In this document: positions 14,278-23,900 of the stretch, piece after piece
How positions within the stretch are numbered: position 1 is the first letter of the stretch
Layout: every line of letters begins with the position of its first letter
Source of the DNA: a bacterium BMS3Abin14
GTDB taxonomy: Bacteria; BMS3Abin14
DNA: 64,000 nt
Assembly: GCA_002897695.1 (NCBI GenBank)
Contig: BDTG01000008.1
Coordinates: 1-64,000, forward strand
Direction: 5' to 3'
Made by a program: the position numbers and the translations under genes
The notes under the pieces: model-generated
The model's input: the letters and a program-made list of their open reading frames with translations, nothing else
What the model was told of the DNA's origin: nothing
Database searches by the model: none

Positions 14278-16953
14278 CTACTTCGCCCTCCCTGCCACCA
14301 CCGCGAGGGTGTATTTCTCAGGATCCAGATATCGGCGGGCTGCCTCCTGCACCTGGGCAGGGGTCACGGAGCGGATCCTCTCGGCATACCGCAACGCTCT
14401 CCCCAGATCCTCGTTATACAGGACAGGGAAAAACACTTCATCGTTTCTGGAGCTCAAGTCCTGCAGCCCGATCATTTTGCTGCCGATAAGCCAGGTCTTG
14501 GCCCGCTTCATTTCCTCCAGGCTGACAGGCTGATCCCGGACGAGCCGGATCTGCTCAACAATTCCGTCCAGGGCCTCCTTCTCCCTCGTGGGGCTGACCC
14601 CGATGCCGAAAGCAATAAAACCCGGATCGATGCCGGGCGCAACGAAGGAAAATACGCTGTAGGCCAGGGACCGCCGGTCCCTCAGCTCGGTAAAGAGCCT
14701 GCCCCCCTGCCCCGTAAGAACGGCATTGAGCACCTCCAGACTATCCAGATCCTTCGAATAGAGGGTCGGCCCGAGATAACCGAGCATCAGGTGGGTCTGC
14801 GCCTTGTCCTTCCTTGTCTCCCTGACAATATTTTTCCCGCCGCCGGGAACCTCCATCGGCAGGGGCCCGGGGTCATATTTGCCGCCCGACAGCCCGCCGA
14901 AGGCCTTCACGGCAAGGCGGTAGGCATTCTCCACCCTGATATCCCCAGTAAGAGACAGGACCATACCCTCCGGCCTGATTTCCCTCCGGTAGATCTTGAC
15001 CAGGTCATCCCTGGTCAGGGAGCGTACGCTCTTTACAGTACCCAGGGTGGAAAACCTGTAAGGATGCTCCTTGAACAGGGCTCCCCGCAGCAGGTCCATC
15101 GCAAAGGCGTCCATATTGTCCTTTCGGGCCTTTATGGCGCTGATCACCCTTTCCCGGGTCAGGTCAAGCTCGTGGGCAGGCAATGTGGCATCCGTAAGGA
15201 CCTGTTCCGTCAGGTTAAGCCCCTCCGCTATATCCCGGCTGAGAAACTCCCCGGTCACCCCGAAACTGTTTCGCCCGGAAAACCCGCCCAGAGAAGCGGA
15301 CATACCATCCAGTTTAAGGGCCAGTCCGGCCGCCGACATCTGCCCGGTACCCCTCGTAAGCAGATGAGCGATGAGGTTGAAAGCCCCTTGGGTATTCCTG
15401 GTCTCGAAACGTACTCCCCCCAGGACTCCCACCCGCACGGCCACCAGGGGCAGGCGGTGGTCCTCCCGTACGAGAAGGGTAATCCCGTTGGGCAGGCGGC
15501 TCCGGTAGACCGTCGGCGTACCCCTGTCCGGTTTTACATGGGAGACCGGAGCAAGTTTTACGTTGAGCAGGTCCCTGACCTCCGCATGGGTCGGCTGGGT
15601 GGCGAGATCCCGGGAAAGAAACCCGATGGTTGCCCCCTGTCCTGAGAAGATCCGCCGCGCGGCCGCCCTCAGATCAGCCGCGTCAACGGCCTGTATGCGG
15701 GACCGGTAGGTATCGTCGAAGTTGGGATCATTCAGGGTCAGGGACATGTATCCGATCTCTCGGGCCTGTCCTTCAACCCTCTCACGCTCAAAAATTTTAT
15801 CGTTCAGGATCTGGTTGCGGGCCCGGTCCAACTCCTCGGAAGACACCAATTTATCCCGCAGGAGGGAGATCTGTTCCACCAGGCCGGAAAGAGCGTCACC
15901 GATCCTCTCCTGGTCCGCGGTGGCCCCCAGGATAAAAAGACCCGGATCCATTGGAGTGTACGCGTAGGCCCATGCAGAGTTTACGATCCCCTTGTCCCGG
16001 AGGTTCATGGGCAAGCGTGAGCTTTCACCCTGGGAGAGCACGGCTGCGAGCAGGTCGTACACCGGTTCCTCAGGATCTTTCAACGCTCCTATATGAAAGG
16101 CCAGGGCAACCCTTGCGGGGTCGGTGTCCCGCTGTATGTGAAAAATCCTGCGCCGGGTCTGGGGCAGTTGGGCAAATTTCCTGCGCATCGGGATTTTGCC
16201 GCTGCCGGCGTTGAAATGGTCCGCGGCCGAACGGAAAACATCGTCGGCCTTGACGTTGCCCACGACAACGAGCTTCATGTTTCCGGGGACATACCAGTGT
16301 TTGAAAAAGGCCAGCATGTCTCCCCGGGAGATACTCTTTACCGATTCCGGGGTGCCGATTACCTTCCGTCCGTATGGATGTTTCGGAAAGGCTGTTTTAA
16401 ACAGCTCCTCTGAAAAGACCCTGGAGGAGCTATCCTCACCCCTGTGAATCTCCTCGATGACCACGAGTTTTTCCTTTTTGAGTTCGCCCTTGTCGAATGA
16501 GGAATGCTGAACGGCATCGGAAAGGACATCCATCGCCGTCTCGAAATAAGTGGATGCTATGGTGATATGGTAGACAGTATGGTCCATGGATGTGTATGCG
16601 TTGATATCACCCCCCGCGGCCTCCACTGTGGCGGCAATCTCGCCGACCTTCCGCGTGGCGGTCCCCTTGAAGAGCATATGCTCGAAAAGGTGGGCGATGC
16701 CTTCCTTGCCCTTCGGGTCGTCCCTGCTGCCCGCTCTCACCCACACCTGCAGTTCCGCCACCGTCTGGCCGGGATCCTCCCGGACCAGTACCTGGAGACC
16801 GTTGGGAAGTGTCCTGGAGACGATCTCGCTGCGGTCCACGAAAGCCACAGCGCCGGGGATGAAAATGGATGACAGGGATAAGGCCAGGAAGAAAGAGAAG
16901 ACGACTCTGCCTTTCAGCGGCAATGCAGAATGGAACGGTAATCTGAACCTCAT
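14278..16953 (-). CDS. Secreted M16-family zinc protease, two-lobed
   Basis: Start ATG 16953 behind GGAGGAA, 891 residues. It has a signal peptide (1-38, IPGAVAF). The first M16 lobe has the inverted zinc site HLFEH (His88, Glu91, His92) with a downstream conserved Glu (VVIEEIHRG). The second lobe (about 440-880) keeps the fold, but the corresponding site reads IAHLLTRG, lacking the metal ligands. This is the usual active/inactive tandem of insulinase or PqqL-type proteins, here in one chain. It probably degrades peptides in the periplasm. It stands alone between repeat-rich gaps. Confidence 0.9.
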   Translation of the reverse strand: MRFRLPFHSALPLKGRVVFSFFLALSLSSIFIPGAVAFVDRSEIVSRTLPNGLQVLVREDPGQTVAELQVWVRAGSRDDPKGKEGIAHLFEHMLFKGTATRKVGEIAATVEAAGGDINAYTSMDHTVYHITIASTYFETAMDVLSDAVQHSSFDKGELKKEKLVVIEEIHRGEDSSSRVFSEELFKTAFPKHPYGRKVIGTPESVKSISRGDMLAFFKHWYVPGNMKLVVVGNVKADDVFRSAADHFNAGSGKIPMRRKFAQLPQTRRRIFHIQRDTDPARVALAFHIGALKDPEEPVYDLLAAVLSQGESSRLPMNLRDKGIVNSAWAYAYTPMDPGLFILGATADQERIGDALSGLVEQISLLRDKLVSSEELDRARNQILNDKIFERERVEGQAREIGYMSLTLNDPNFDDTYRSRIQAVDAADLRAAARRIFSGQGATIGFLSRDLATQPTHAEVRDLLNVKLAPVSHVKPDRGTPTVYRSRLPNGITLLVREDHRLPLVAVRVGVLGGVRFETRNTQGAFNLIAHLLTRGTGQMSAAGLALKLDGMSASLGGFSGRNSFGVTGEFLSRDIAEGLNLTEQVLTDATLPAHELDLTRERVISAIKARKDNMDAFAMDLLRGALFKEHPYRFSTLGTVKSVRSLTRDDLVKIYRREIRPEGMVLSLTGDIRVENAYRLAVKAFGGLSGGKYDPGPLPMEVPGGGKNIVRETRKDKAQTHLMLGYLGPTLYSKDLDSLEVLNAVLTGQGGRLFTELRDRRSLAYSVFSFVAPGIDPGFIAFGIGVSPTREKEALDGIVEQIRLVRDQPVSLEEMKRAKTWLIGSKMIGLQDLSSRNDEVFFPVLYNEDLGRALRYAERIRSVTPAQVQEAARRYLDPEKYTLAVVAGRAK

Positions 16954-16979
16954 GTCAATTCCTCCGTAAAATGGTTCCA

Positions 16980-17118
16980 CCCTCCCCTTAATCCCCTCCC
17001 TCAAGGGAGGGGGGTCTATTCAACGCCCCATCCTCTCATGAGAGGGCTGCGTACTATCCCCCTCTCCCCCGGGGGGAGAGGGCAGGGGGGAGAGGGCAGG
17101 GGTGAGGGGCAGGGGTGA
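16980..17118. repeat. Cluster of GC-rich palindromic repeats
   Basis: CTCCCTCAAGGGAGGGG at 16996-17012 and CCCCTCTCCCCCGGGGGGAG near 17060-17079, then two tandem copies of GGGGAGAGGGCAGG and GGGGTGAGGGGCAG. These belong to the window-wide family of CCCTC...GAGGG palindromes and fill the gap between the M16 protease and the HAD gene. Confidence 0.7.
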
Positions 17119-17130
17119 GTTGATGCCTTT

Positions 17131-17808
17131 TTACAAAGTTATCAACCACGGCGCCCCCCGGAACGTATCTTCCAGGTCCCGAACATGGGACACGCGGAGG
17201 TCGGCACAATCCCCGTGCGGTCCGCCCACCTTGATTGCGACCATCCCCACACTCGAAGCTCCGCGCACGTTGGCCTCCAGGTCATCCACCAGGATGGTTC
17301 GTCCCATGGTGGAGCCGGCTTCCCCGGCCGCGGCCCGGTATGCCTCTGGGTGAGGTTTGCCGAGGTATCCTGTTTTCCTCAGGTCGCAGATCCCATCGAA
17401 CACTCCCCTCATGTTCATAGCCGCGAGGACCCTCTCGGCGTGCAGGGCGGTGGCGTTGGTAAAGATCACCTTGGGCAGGGTAATGCGGGAGATAAACTCC
17501 CTGAGATCACCGTTCGGCCCCAGCATTCCCTCCACGGGGACATCGTGGACGAAATCCAGGAATTCTTCGGGTGGAACATCGAAATGCCTCATCAGCCCCC
17601 CCAGTGTCGTGCCATATCGTCCGACATAATCCTTCCGCATTAACCGCACATCGTCCAGACATTTACCCGTCAGATCCGAGACAAACAGGCTTATCCTCTC
17701 GTTGATCAGGTCAAAAACGCCCCTTTCCCTGGGGTACAGGGTATTGTCCAGATCGAAAAGGATGCCTTCGGCCTCCCACAGCCTTTTTTTTAGAGTTTCA
17801 GGTTCCAT
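17131..17808 (-). CDS. HAD-family phosphatase, pyrimidine 5'-nucleotidase-like
   Basis: 225 residues from ATG 17808. A longer frame to 17835 would add residues encoded by a GGAACATGGAACATGGAA repeat and is unlikely. HAD motif I is DLDNTLYP (nucleophile Asp19, acid Asp21), motif II is VIFTNA, the motif III lysine is in GKPHPEAY, and motif IV is ILVDDLEANV. A helical cap lies between motifs I and II. The pattern matches the SDT1/pyrimidine-5'-nucleotidase subgroup, which dephosphorylates nucleoside monophosphates, though the substrate cannot be fixed here. The start codon itself falls inside a dispersed repeat. Confidence 0.82.
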   Translation of the reverse strand: MEPETLKKRLWEAEGILFDLDNTLYPRERGVFDLINERISLFVSDLTGKCLDDVRLMRKDYVGRYGTTLGGLMRHFDVPPEEFLDFVHDVPVEGMLGPNGDLREFISRITLPKVIFTNATALHAERVLAAMNMRGVFDGICDLRKTGYLGKPHPEAYRAAAGEAGSTMGRTILVDDLEANVRGASSVGMVAIKVGGPHGDCADLRVSHVRDLEDTFRGAPWLITL

Positions 17809-18014
17809 GTTCCATGTTCCAGGGTTCAGGTCCAACGTACCGCAAAGTCATCGCAAGCTGTATCCGTCGTCTGTCATCGCCTTTATCCTTTGCCTAAAGC
17901 CTACAGCTTCCAGCCTGCTGGACCTCGATATTCCCATACATATTTCGCAGAGGCCCGTCAAGGGCCCGTATCGGCTTCTGGATAAGAGCTGCCGGGTCAT
18001 GATACAATGCCCGC

Positions 18015-18728
18015 ATGGAGATGATGTGGATGACAAAGGATGATGTCGAGCGGGAAAGGGCTGCCGGGACACCCGTTATCATCCCGTTCGGTTCGGTGGA
18101 ACAGCACGGAAGCCATCTGCCACTGGCCACCGACACACTGCAGGCCTATGGCGTAGCCGCACGGGCCGCCATTATAACCAGGGCCGTTGTGGCCCCTCCG
18201 GTCCACTTCGGCCTGTGCAGCAGCACACGGAATCATCCCGGCACAATCACCGTCAGCGGCGACACCCTGCGATCAATGGCCCGTGACCTGATCCAATCCT
18301 TCACCAGGCAGGGGTTTCCCGCCATTATCCTGTACTCAGGCCACGCCGGAAGAATCCACATGGCCGCTCTCAGGGAAGCGGCCGAAAACAGCATTCAAAC
18401 TGATCCGATGCTCAAACTGGCCGTGGTCAGCGATCTGGACCTGCTGCGTGAAACTGCGGGAGACCTCCTTGAAACCCCGGGGGATGGGCATGCTGGAGAA
18501 ATTGAGACTTCCAGGATGCTGCACCTGCATGGTGATAAGGTCCGCGGCACTTCCCCTGAGGAGTATCCATCCTTTCCGAGCTTCAGGATCCTCCCGGACC
18601 CGGAAAGGTTCTGGCCCGGCGGGGTGTGGGGAAACCCCGCAGCTGCCACCGCCCAAAAAGGAGAAGAACTCGTCAACAGGACCGCCGCGGCCCTGGCCGG
18701 GATCGTTAAAGGCCTGTTTGAGGTTTGA
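18015..18728 (+). CDS. Creatininase-family amidohydrolase
   Basis: 237 residues. The family signature GSVEQHGSHLPLATD is near the N-terminus (Glu29, His31 and Asp40 as likely metal ligands). Further motifs include SGHAGRIHM (usually GNHGGN) and DGHAGEIETS, the conserved Glu-containing block. Family members hydrolyse cyclic or linear amides; examples are creatininase, the MftE peptidase, and the FAPy deformylase of riboflavin synthesis. The substrate is not determinable. The deviation GHAGRI from the usual NHGGN motif is noted. No good ribosome site is seen before ATG 18015, so the start may be a few codons downstream. Confidence 0.8.
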   Translation: MEMMWMTKDDVERERAAGTPVIIPFGSVEQHGSHLPLATDTLQAYGVAARAAIITRAVVAPPVHFGLCSSTRNHPGTITVSGDTLRSMARDLIQSFTRQGFPAIILYSGHAGRIHMAALREAAENSIQTDPMLKLAVVSDLDLLRETAGDLLETPGDGHAGEIETSRMLHLHGDKVRGTSPEEYPSFPSFRILPDPERFWPGGVWGNPAAATAQKGEELVNRTAAALAGIVKGLFEV

Positions 18729-18734
18729 TGAAAC

Positions 18735-18865
18735 CGTATCGAGGGGTCGAAGTATCGAGGTGTCGAAGCGTTAATGAAAAGATCTTCTAACTTCCCGGGA
18801 GGAAATTTCCGTTTTTACAAATTTCCGCTGTTACTTCGATACTTAGATACTTTCAAACCTCGAAT
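18735..18865. repeat. TCGATACTTCGA-type short repeats
   Basis: The gap between the creatininase and methyltransferase genes contains GTATCGAGGGGTCGAAGTAT, CGAGGTGTCGAAG and TACTTCGATACTTAGATACT. The same words recur at 3018-3055, 40010-40030 and 44265-44292. The region lies between converging genes, and no terminator with a T-run is seen. Confidence 0.55.
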
Positions 18866-18874
18866 CGATGGGCC

Positions 18875-19657
18875 TCAGGGCCCAGACAGCATCGCCCACA
18901 GGAGGATGGAGCCGGCAACGACAACATTGAGGGAATCGGCCTCGGTACAAAGCGGTACCGAGACCGGGGTTCCCAATTCCACCATCCAGGGTGAAAGACC
19001 GCTCCCCTCGTTTCCAACCGCCAGAATGGATCTGGGGGCGAAATCCACCTGGCCGAAGGACCGCTCACGGGCTTTGGCCAGGTAAACCCGGAACCCAGCG
19101 CCCGAAAGGGATATCAGGTCCTCCCGCCCGACCTCCATGAATACCGGCAGATGAAAGATTCCCCCTGCCGAAGCACGGACGGCCTTGTGACCAAAAGGAT
19201 CAGCCGTCCCTCTTCCAACAAGGATTCCCGCCCCACCCAACACCCAGGCCGACCTTATCAAGGCCCCAACGTTTCCCGGATCCTGAACCCCATCCAGGAA
19301 TAGAAGGACGGCTCGGCCGTCCATTTGCAGGAGTGGTGAAATCTCCGGTTCCGCCGGAAGCCTTGCTACCCCCAGTAGGTTCCTGTGATGCACAACGTCG
19401 GATACATCTTCGAAAAGGGCTCCATCCGCCAAGAAAACAGGAATCTGGTCCATGCCCCCTGCCTGCCCTACCTCCAGGCCTGCGAGAACGGCCGGGTCCT
19501 CCGCTACCAGATATTCCAGATGTCCCGACCTTGCCGCTTCCTCAATGGCTCTTTGCCCCTCGACAAGGCAAAGCCCTTTTCTCCTGCGGATTTTTCTGGA
19601 AGCTAAGGAACGTATGGTCCTTCGCCTCTCCCGTGGCAGGGGGGGCAAATTCCCCAC
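18875..19657 (-). CDS. SpoU/TrmH-family RNA 2'-O-methyltransferase
   Basis: 260 residues from GTG 19657 (GGGAG upstream). An N-terminal substrate-binding domain (1-100; RKGLCLVEGQRAIEEAA) resembles RlmB-type L30e folds. The SPOUT knot domain has all three motifs: DGVQDPGNVGALIRSA (motif 1), AVGNEGSGL (motif 2) and ADSLNVVVAGSILLW (motif 3). It uses S-adenosylmethionine to methylate ribose in tRNA or rRNA; the target nucleotide is unknown. It is transcribed away from trxA. Confidence 0.93.
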   Translation of the reverse strand: MGNLPPLPRERRRTIRSLASRKIRRRKGLCLVEGQRAIEEAARSGHLEYLVAEDPAVLAGLEVGQAGGMDQIPVFLADGALFEDVSDVVHHRNLLGVARLPAEPEISPLLQMDGRAVLLFLDGVQDPGNVGALIRSAWVLGGAGILVGRGTADPFGHKAVRASAGGIFHLPVFMEVGREDLISLSGAGFRVYLAKARERSFGQVDFAPRSILAVGNEGSGLSPWMVELGTPVSVPLCTEADSLNVVVAGSILLWAMLSGP

Positions 19658-19714
19658 GTTAACCGCTCCCGATCGAAAAGATATATAATTTTATTCTAAT
19701 ATTCAGATGTACCA

Positions 19715-19743
19715 TTGACAGCGGTTCCTTTGGAGGTTAATAT
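19715..19743 (+). promoter_or_regulatory. Sigma-70 promoter of trxA
   Basis: TTGACA at 19715-19720, a 17-base spacer and TAATAT at 19738-19743 make a strong promoter, about 60 bases before the thioredoxin start. Confidence 0.7.
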
Positions 19744-19804
19744 TAAAAACCTGAGCGGAATTTTTACGTGGTTACAATCAAATCATGGATTTAAGGAGGT
19801 TATG

Positions 19805-20134
19805 ATGTCTGAGAGCAAAAACGTCAAGGAGTTTACCGACTCCAACTTTGAGGAGGAGGTTCTCCAATCGGGCAAGCCCGTTCTGGTGGATTTCTGGGCC
19901 GTCTGGTGCGCCCCCTGCCGCATGGTTGCCCCCGTTGTCGAAGAGATTGCCGACAACTATGGGACCAGAGTAAAGGTGGGGAAAATTAACGTAGATGAGA
20001 ACGCCAAAACGCCAAATAAATACGGAATTCGAAGCATCCCCACTCTCATGCTGTTTAAGGAGGGTAAGGTTGTTGAACAGGTCATCGGCGCCAACCCTGG
20101 CGAGATCAAGCGCATCGTCGAGAAGCACGCATAA
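19805..20134 (+). CDS. trxA: Thioredoxin
   Basis: 109 residues. ATG 19805 lies five bases after AAGGAGG, better placed than the adjacent ATG 19802. The active site is WCAPC (Cys35, Cys38) in [11 protein letters not shown], and the cis-proline is in SIPTLMLF. This is a full-length classical cytoplasmic thioredoxin that reduces protein disulfides. It has its own promoter and is followed at once by a zinc-ribbon gene, probably on the same transcript. It contrasts with the two TlpA-like proteins of the window, which have lost their CxxC. Confidence 0.97.
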   Translation: MSESKNVKEFTDSNFEEEVLQSGKPVLVDFWAVWCAPCRMVAPVVEEIADNYGTRVKVGKINVDENAKTPNKYGIRSIPTLMLFKEGKVVEQVIGANPGEIKRIVEKHA

Positions 20135-20154
20135 GGCATTCTTTGGAGGATATG

Positions 20155-20343
20155 ATGAGTTACGCGATTTTTGAACTGAAATGTCCCGCCTGTGGGATTG
20201 AATATGCCCAGATCCTTCACGAAGATGAGGAAAAGGTGTCCATCTCCTGTCCGTCATGTTCCGGTTCTCTGGAGAAGGGGAAAAAACTGTCCGGAACGGA
20301 TATGCTCTCCTGCGGCTGCGGTATCAGCGCCGGCTCTGGTTGA
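20155..20343 (+). CDS. Small zinc-ribbon protein
   Basis: 62 residues, start at the second ATG after TTTGGAGG. CPAC (residues 10-13) and CPSC form a four-cysteine zinc-ribbon, followed by a Cys-rich end (SCGCGISAG). I do not recognise a specific family. The 20-base gap after trxA suggests cotranscription. The stop is a doubled TGA TGA, so read-through is unlikely. Confidence 0.65.
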   Translation: MSYAIFELKCPACGIEYAQILHEDEEKVSISCPSCSGSLEKGKKLSGTDMLSCGCGISAGSG

Positions 20344-20379
20344 TGAGATTTGAGGTCGGCGGTTCGCCGGCCATAATAA

Positions 20380-20413
20380 AAAAGGCGACCTGTAATTGGG
20401 CCGCCTTTTTTAT
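20380..20413. terminator. Bidirectional terminator between the zinc-ribbon and ferredoxin genes
   Basis: AAAAAAGGCG(A)CC and GG(C)CGCCTTTTTT flank a short AT-rich loop, with an A-run on one side and a T-run on the other. It fits termination of trxA and the zinc ribbon rightward and the ferredoxin leftward. Confidence 0.75.
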
Positions 20414-20428
20414 TTGCCGAATTCTAAC

Positions 20429-20599
20429 TCAGTCGCCGGGGCTGATGGCCTCAACGGGACATACGGCCTCGCAGGCACCGCAGTCGGTACAAAGCTCAGG
20501 ATCGATGACGTAGATATCACCCTCACTGATCGCCTCAACGGGACATTCATCCACACAGCTTCCACATGCGGTACACTCATTAGAGATAACGTAGGCCAA
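20429..20599 (-). CDS. 2[4Fe-4S] ferredoxin
   Basis: The start is TTG 20599, five bases after AAAGGAGGTGA, giving the usual 56 residues beginning (M)AYVISNECTACG. The longer upstream reading frame only translates repeat DNA. Two CxxCxxCxxxCP cluster motifs are intact (CTACGSCVDECP and CTDCGACEAVCP), as in clostridial-type bacterial ferredoxins. It acts as a cytoplasmic low-potential electron carrier. It is monocistronic, with a shared terminator downstream. Confidence 0.95.
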   Translation of the reverse strand: MAYVISNECTACGSCVDECPVEAISEGDIYVIDPELCTDCGACEAVCPVEAISPGD

Positions 20600-20640
20600 G
20601 GTGTTCACCTCCTTTTCGTCTTCGTCAATAATGATAGGGT

Positions 20641-20796
20641 CGCAAAAAGTCCATTCGTGGCTTTTTGCCCGACAGAAAGCGAAAAGTGTCATTTTCACTT
20701 TCCTCACAAATCAACGACTCGCGTTGCAAGTCATCGATTTGGGCGCCCATTAAAGGGCGCATTGATGACTTTTTGCGAAGTCATCAATAATGCGTT
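20641..20796 (+). repeat. Dispersed hairpin repeat (GATGACTTTTTGC family), long copy
   Basis: This region includes TGATGACTTTTTGCGAAGTCATCA at its right end (perfect nine-base-pair stem, written here in two overlapping parts: TGATGACTT and AAGTCATCA) and an inner GGGCGCCC/GGGCGC segment. About 100 bases match the reverse strand of 63056-63150. Shorter relatives lie at 26700-26723, 47548-47578, 60893-60921 and 62186-62226. It lies upstream of the ferredoxin gene. Confidence 0.8.
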
Positions 20797-20799
20797 TTT

Positions 20800-20981
20800 C
20801 TCCACAAACAGAGGGATGCATAACTCCCCCGGGAGGAAATGTCAACCAGGATTTAGGGTGTGGTGAAAAGGAGTTTCAAGTCAGTTACAGCGCAGTCTGA
20901 AGGACGAGGACGGCTCCTGCTTTTACACCCCTCCCTTGAGGGGAGGGGCCGGGGGAGGGTGGTGAAAAAATTAGTTCCGCT
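20800..20981. repeat. Gap before nrdJ stop with palindromic GC repeat
   Basis: No gene is seen. CCCCTCCCTTGAGGGGAGGG lies at 20930-20949, followed by GCCGGGGGAGGG, a copy of the window-wide palindrome family. It lies just past the nrdJ stop and may act as its transcript end. Confidence 0.5.
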
Positions 20982-23900
20982 TTAGCTGCACTTGGAGAAA
21001 CCGCAGCCGTGGCAGGTGGCGCATCCCTCCGCGAAATCAAGGGAGCCGCCGCAGTCGGGGCACTGGCTTCCCAGCGCAGCCTGCAGGTTGTCTGCATCTC
21101 CCCTGCGCGTTTTCCGGCCGGGCACCGGCAGATCCACCACCTTTACCGTCTCAGGCCCGGCCGCCTCCCGCAGATCCCTGTACTGTCTTAAAGCCTTGGC
21201 CAAGGCGTCTGAACAGGACAGAATCATCTCGCCGTTCTGCCACAGGGGTGACGGGCACCTGATTCCGGAAAGCTGCTTGACGATGGCATCGGCCTCCACT
21301 CCGGAACGCAGGGCCAGCGAAACCATGCGGCTCACCGACTCGGACTGGGATGCGGCGCACCCACCGGCCTTCCCCATCTGTGTGAACACCTCGCAAAGCC
21401 CCTTTTCATCCTCGTTCACGGTCACGTACAGGTTCCCGCACCCGGTCTTCATCTTGATGGTCATGCCTCCTGTCACCGCAGGGCGAGGCCTTGGGGCAGG
21501 GAGGACCTGCTCTTCATGCTGCGCCCTGGAGACCTGCTTTTTATCCTTCCCGAAAGACAGGACCTGTTCGTCCCTGCTGCCGTCGCGGTATACCGTCACT
21601 CCCTTGCAGCCCAGTTCGTAGGCGAGGAGATACACCTCCTCAATATCCTTCAAGGCGGCGTCATTAGAAAAGTTGACCGTCTTTGAAACAGCGTTGTCGG
21701 TGGATTTCTGGAAGGCGGCCTGCATCCTGACATGCCATTCCGGGCTGATGTCGTGGGATGTTACGAACACCCTTTTCACCCAATCCGGTATACCGGCAAT
21801 GTGCTGGATGGAGCCCTCCTCGGCGATCTTCTCCATGAGGCCGTCACTGTAAAAACCCTCGCGCTGAGCCAACTCCTTGAAATAGGGGTGGACTTCAACG
21901 AGCCGCTGATTGTCCAGGACGTTGCGGTGATAACAGATGGCAAACAGGGGCTCGATACCGCTGGTCGTATTGGCGATAATACTGATGGTCCCCGTTGGGG
22001 CAATTGTGGTAACCGTGGCGTTCCGCATGGGGGGGCGACCCGGGACATCGTGGACACTCCCATTAAAGGCGGGGAACGGACCTCTCTCATCCGCGAGGGC
22101 CTGGGAGGTCTCCACGGCCTTCTGGCGAATAAAATCCATAATTCTCTCCGCCAGGACAACCGCCTCCTCGGAGTCGTATGGAATCCCGAGGCGGAAGAGC
22201 ATGTCGGCCCATCCCATGATGCCCAGGCCGATCTTCCTGTTGGCTTTGGTCATCTCCTCGATCTGCTCAAGGGGATACTTGTTCATCTCGATCACGTTAT
22301 CGAGGAACCGTACCGAATGGTGAACGATGGCGCCGAGCAGGTCGTAATCTATTGCTATGCGGGATCCTTCGTATCGCAGCACCTTCGAAAGGTTGATTGA
22401 ACCGAGATTGCAGGATTCGTACGGCAGCAGCGGTTGTTCGCCGCAATTGTGGACGTAAAGCCCGTTGGCATCAAACGCGTTCACGCCGGGCACCTGGACG
22501 TCGTATACCTCCTCCACACCCTCCCGGGTGACCGAGTCGACAGTGGCCAGGAAACGTTCCCGATTCATCTGTCTTTTGTAGGAACCGATAAGGGTTCTGA
22601 GCCGTGCCTTCTTGACATTGTCGTTAAACCCGATCTTTTCCTCAAAGAGGCTGACGTTTTCGCAACTGATGACAAGCTCGTGCTGTGCCCGCGTCCGGTA
22701 TGGGTGGTTTGAGCCTCGCCCGTCCGGCAGCATAGTGCTTCCTGCCGGGCGCCGATCACGATAAATGACGCTGACGATACCCAGGCGCAGCAGCATGCGC
22801 TGAACCGCTTCAAGGGTTGGGAGGTCACTTTGGGAAAGACGAACGCTAACACCCTTCTTCTGGTCTCCCTGCACGGAACCGTCGGCATCGAAAAAGCCCG
22901 CCAAAAATCCCTCGTAGAAGAGGGAAGAACACTTTTCCAGCTCAGGCGTGATCGCCTTGCTTCCAGACCGCATACCGAGGTCGAGAGCCACATGGCGTAC
23001 CGCAGCCAGGCTCATTCGATATTCTCCCCGGCCGACCACCTCATGCCAGCCGGTGAAGTCAACACGATGGGGTAGGGTGATAGCCGCCTCCAGGGCCTTG
23101 GCCATTACGCCGGCCGGTCCGCCGAATGACGGCGAGAGACCGTTGATGGCCTTATCCCGGCGCCATACTGAGATAACTGCCTTGTCCCGTTTGAGCGTGC
23201 CGGCGCCCACCAAGAGACCCATGAGGTACCCTTCAGCGTTTCCGTATTTTCCATCCCAGCCGGTAAAATCCCTGTGGTCGTGCAGAAAAATGCGGTCGCC
23301 CGGCTCCAGGCGGGAAGCCTCAGTCCATTCTCTGCCCACGCTTTTACGTGCCACGGACACTGCCCGGAGGATGGGATGATCAGCGGTGACCCGAAGCTGA
23401 TATCCCTCCTTGGTGGTCAGGCGAAACACAGGTTTAGTCCCGGTGGAAAAGAAGCCCCGGCGGGTAGTGGGGAAAGACTTCCCGTCGACCACGACCTTGA
23501 AACCGCCGCCGAGCAGGTCACCCACCTGCCGCGGTCCATTGGTCGTCATGACAAATGAGTCCGCCGCTACGCAAGGATTCGTGCTCTCTATTTCACCCAG
23601 ATCCGGCGTGGGGTTATCCCGGTTTATCCGGTCGATAAAGATAATCCCCGGCTCCCCGTTTCGGTGTGCCCCTTCGACAATCTTCCGGAAAACCTCGCCG
23701 GCATCAAGGCGGCCGACTTCCTCTCCCGTCCGGGGGTTAAGCAGGGGATAATCGCCACCCTCCGCCAGCGCTTTCATGAAATCCTGGGTCAACCCCACCG
23801 AGATGTTGAAGTTATTCAACTGATCGCTCTGTTCCTTGCAGGCGATGAAATGCAGCACGTCAGGATGATCCACACGAAGGATTCCCATGTTTGCGCCCCG

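Noticed and set aside
20343-20360. Selenocysteine read-through at the end of the zinc-ribbon gene
   Set aside because: The stop is a double TGA TGA with no Cys-like motif afterwards and no hairpin at SECIS distance.
20600-20707. Longer ferredoxin with an extra 36-residue N-terminus
   Set aside because: It translates the upstream repeat, and the TTG start behind AAAGGAGGTGA gives the standard 56-residue protein.
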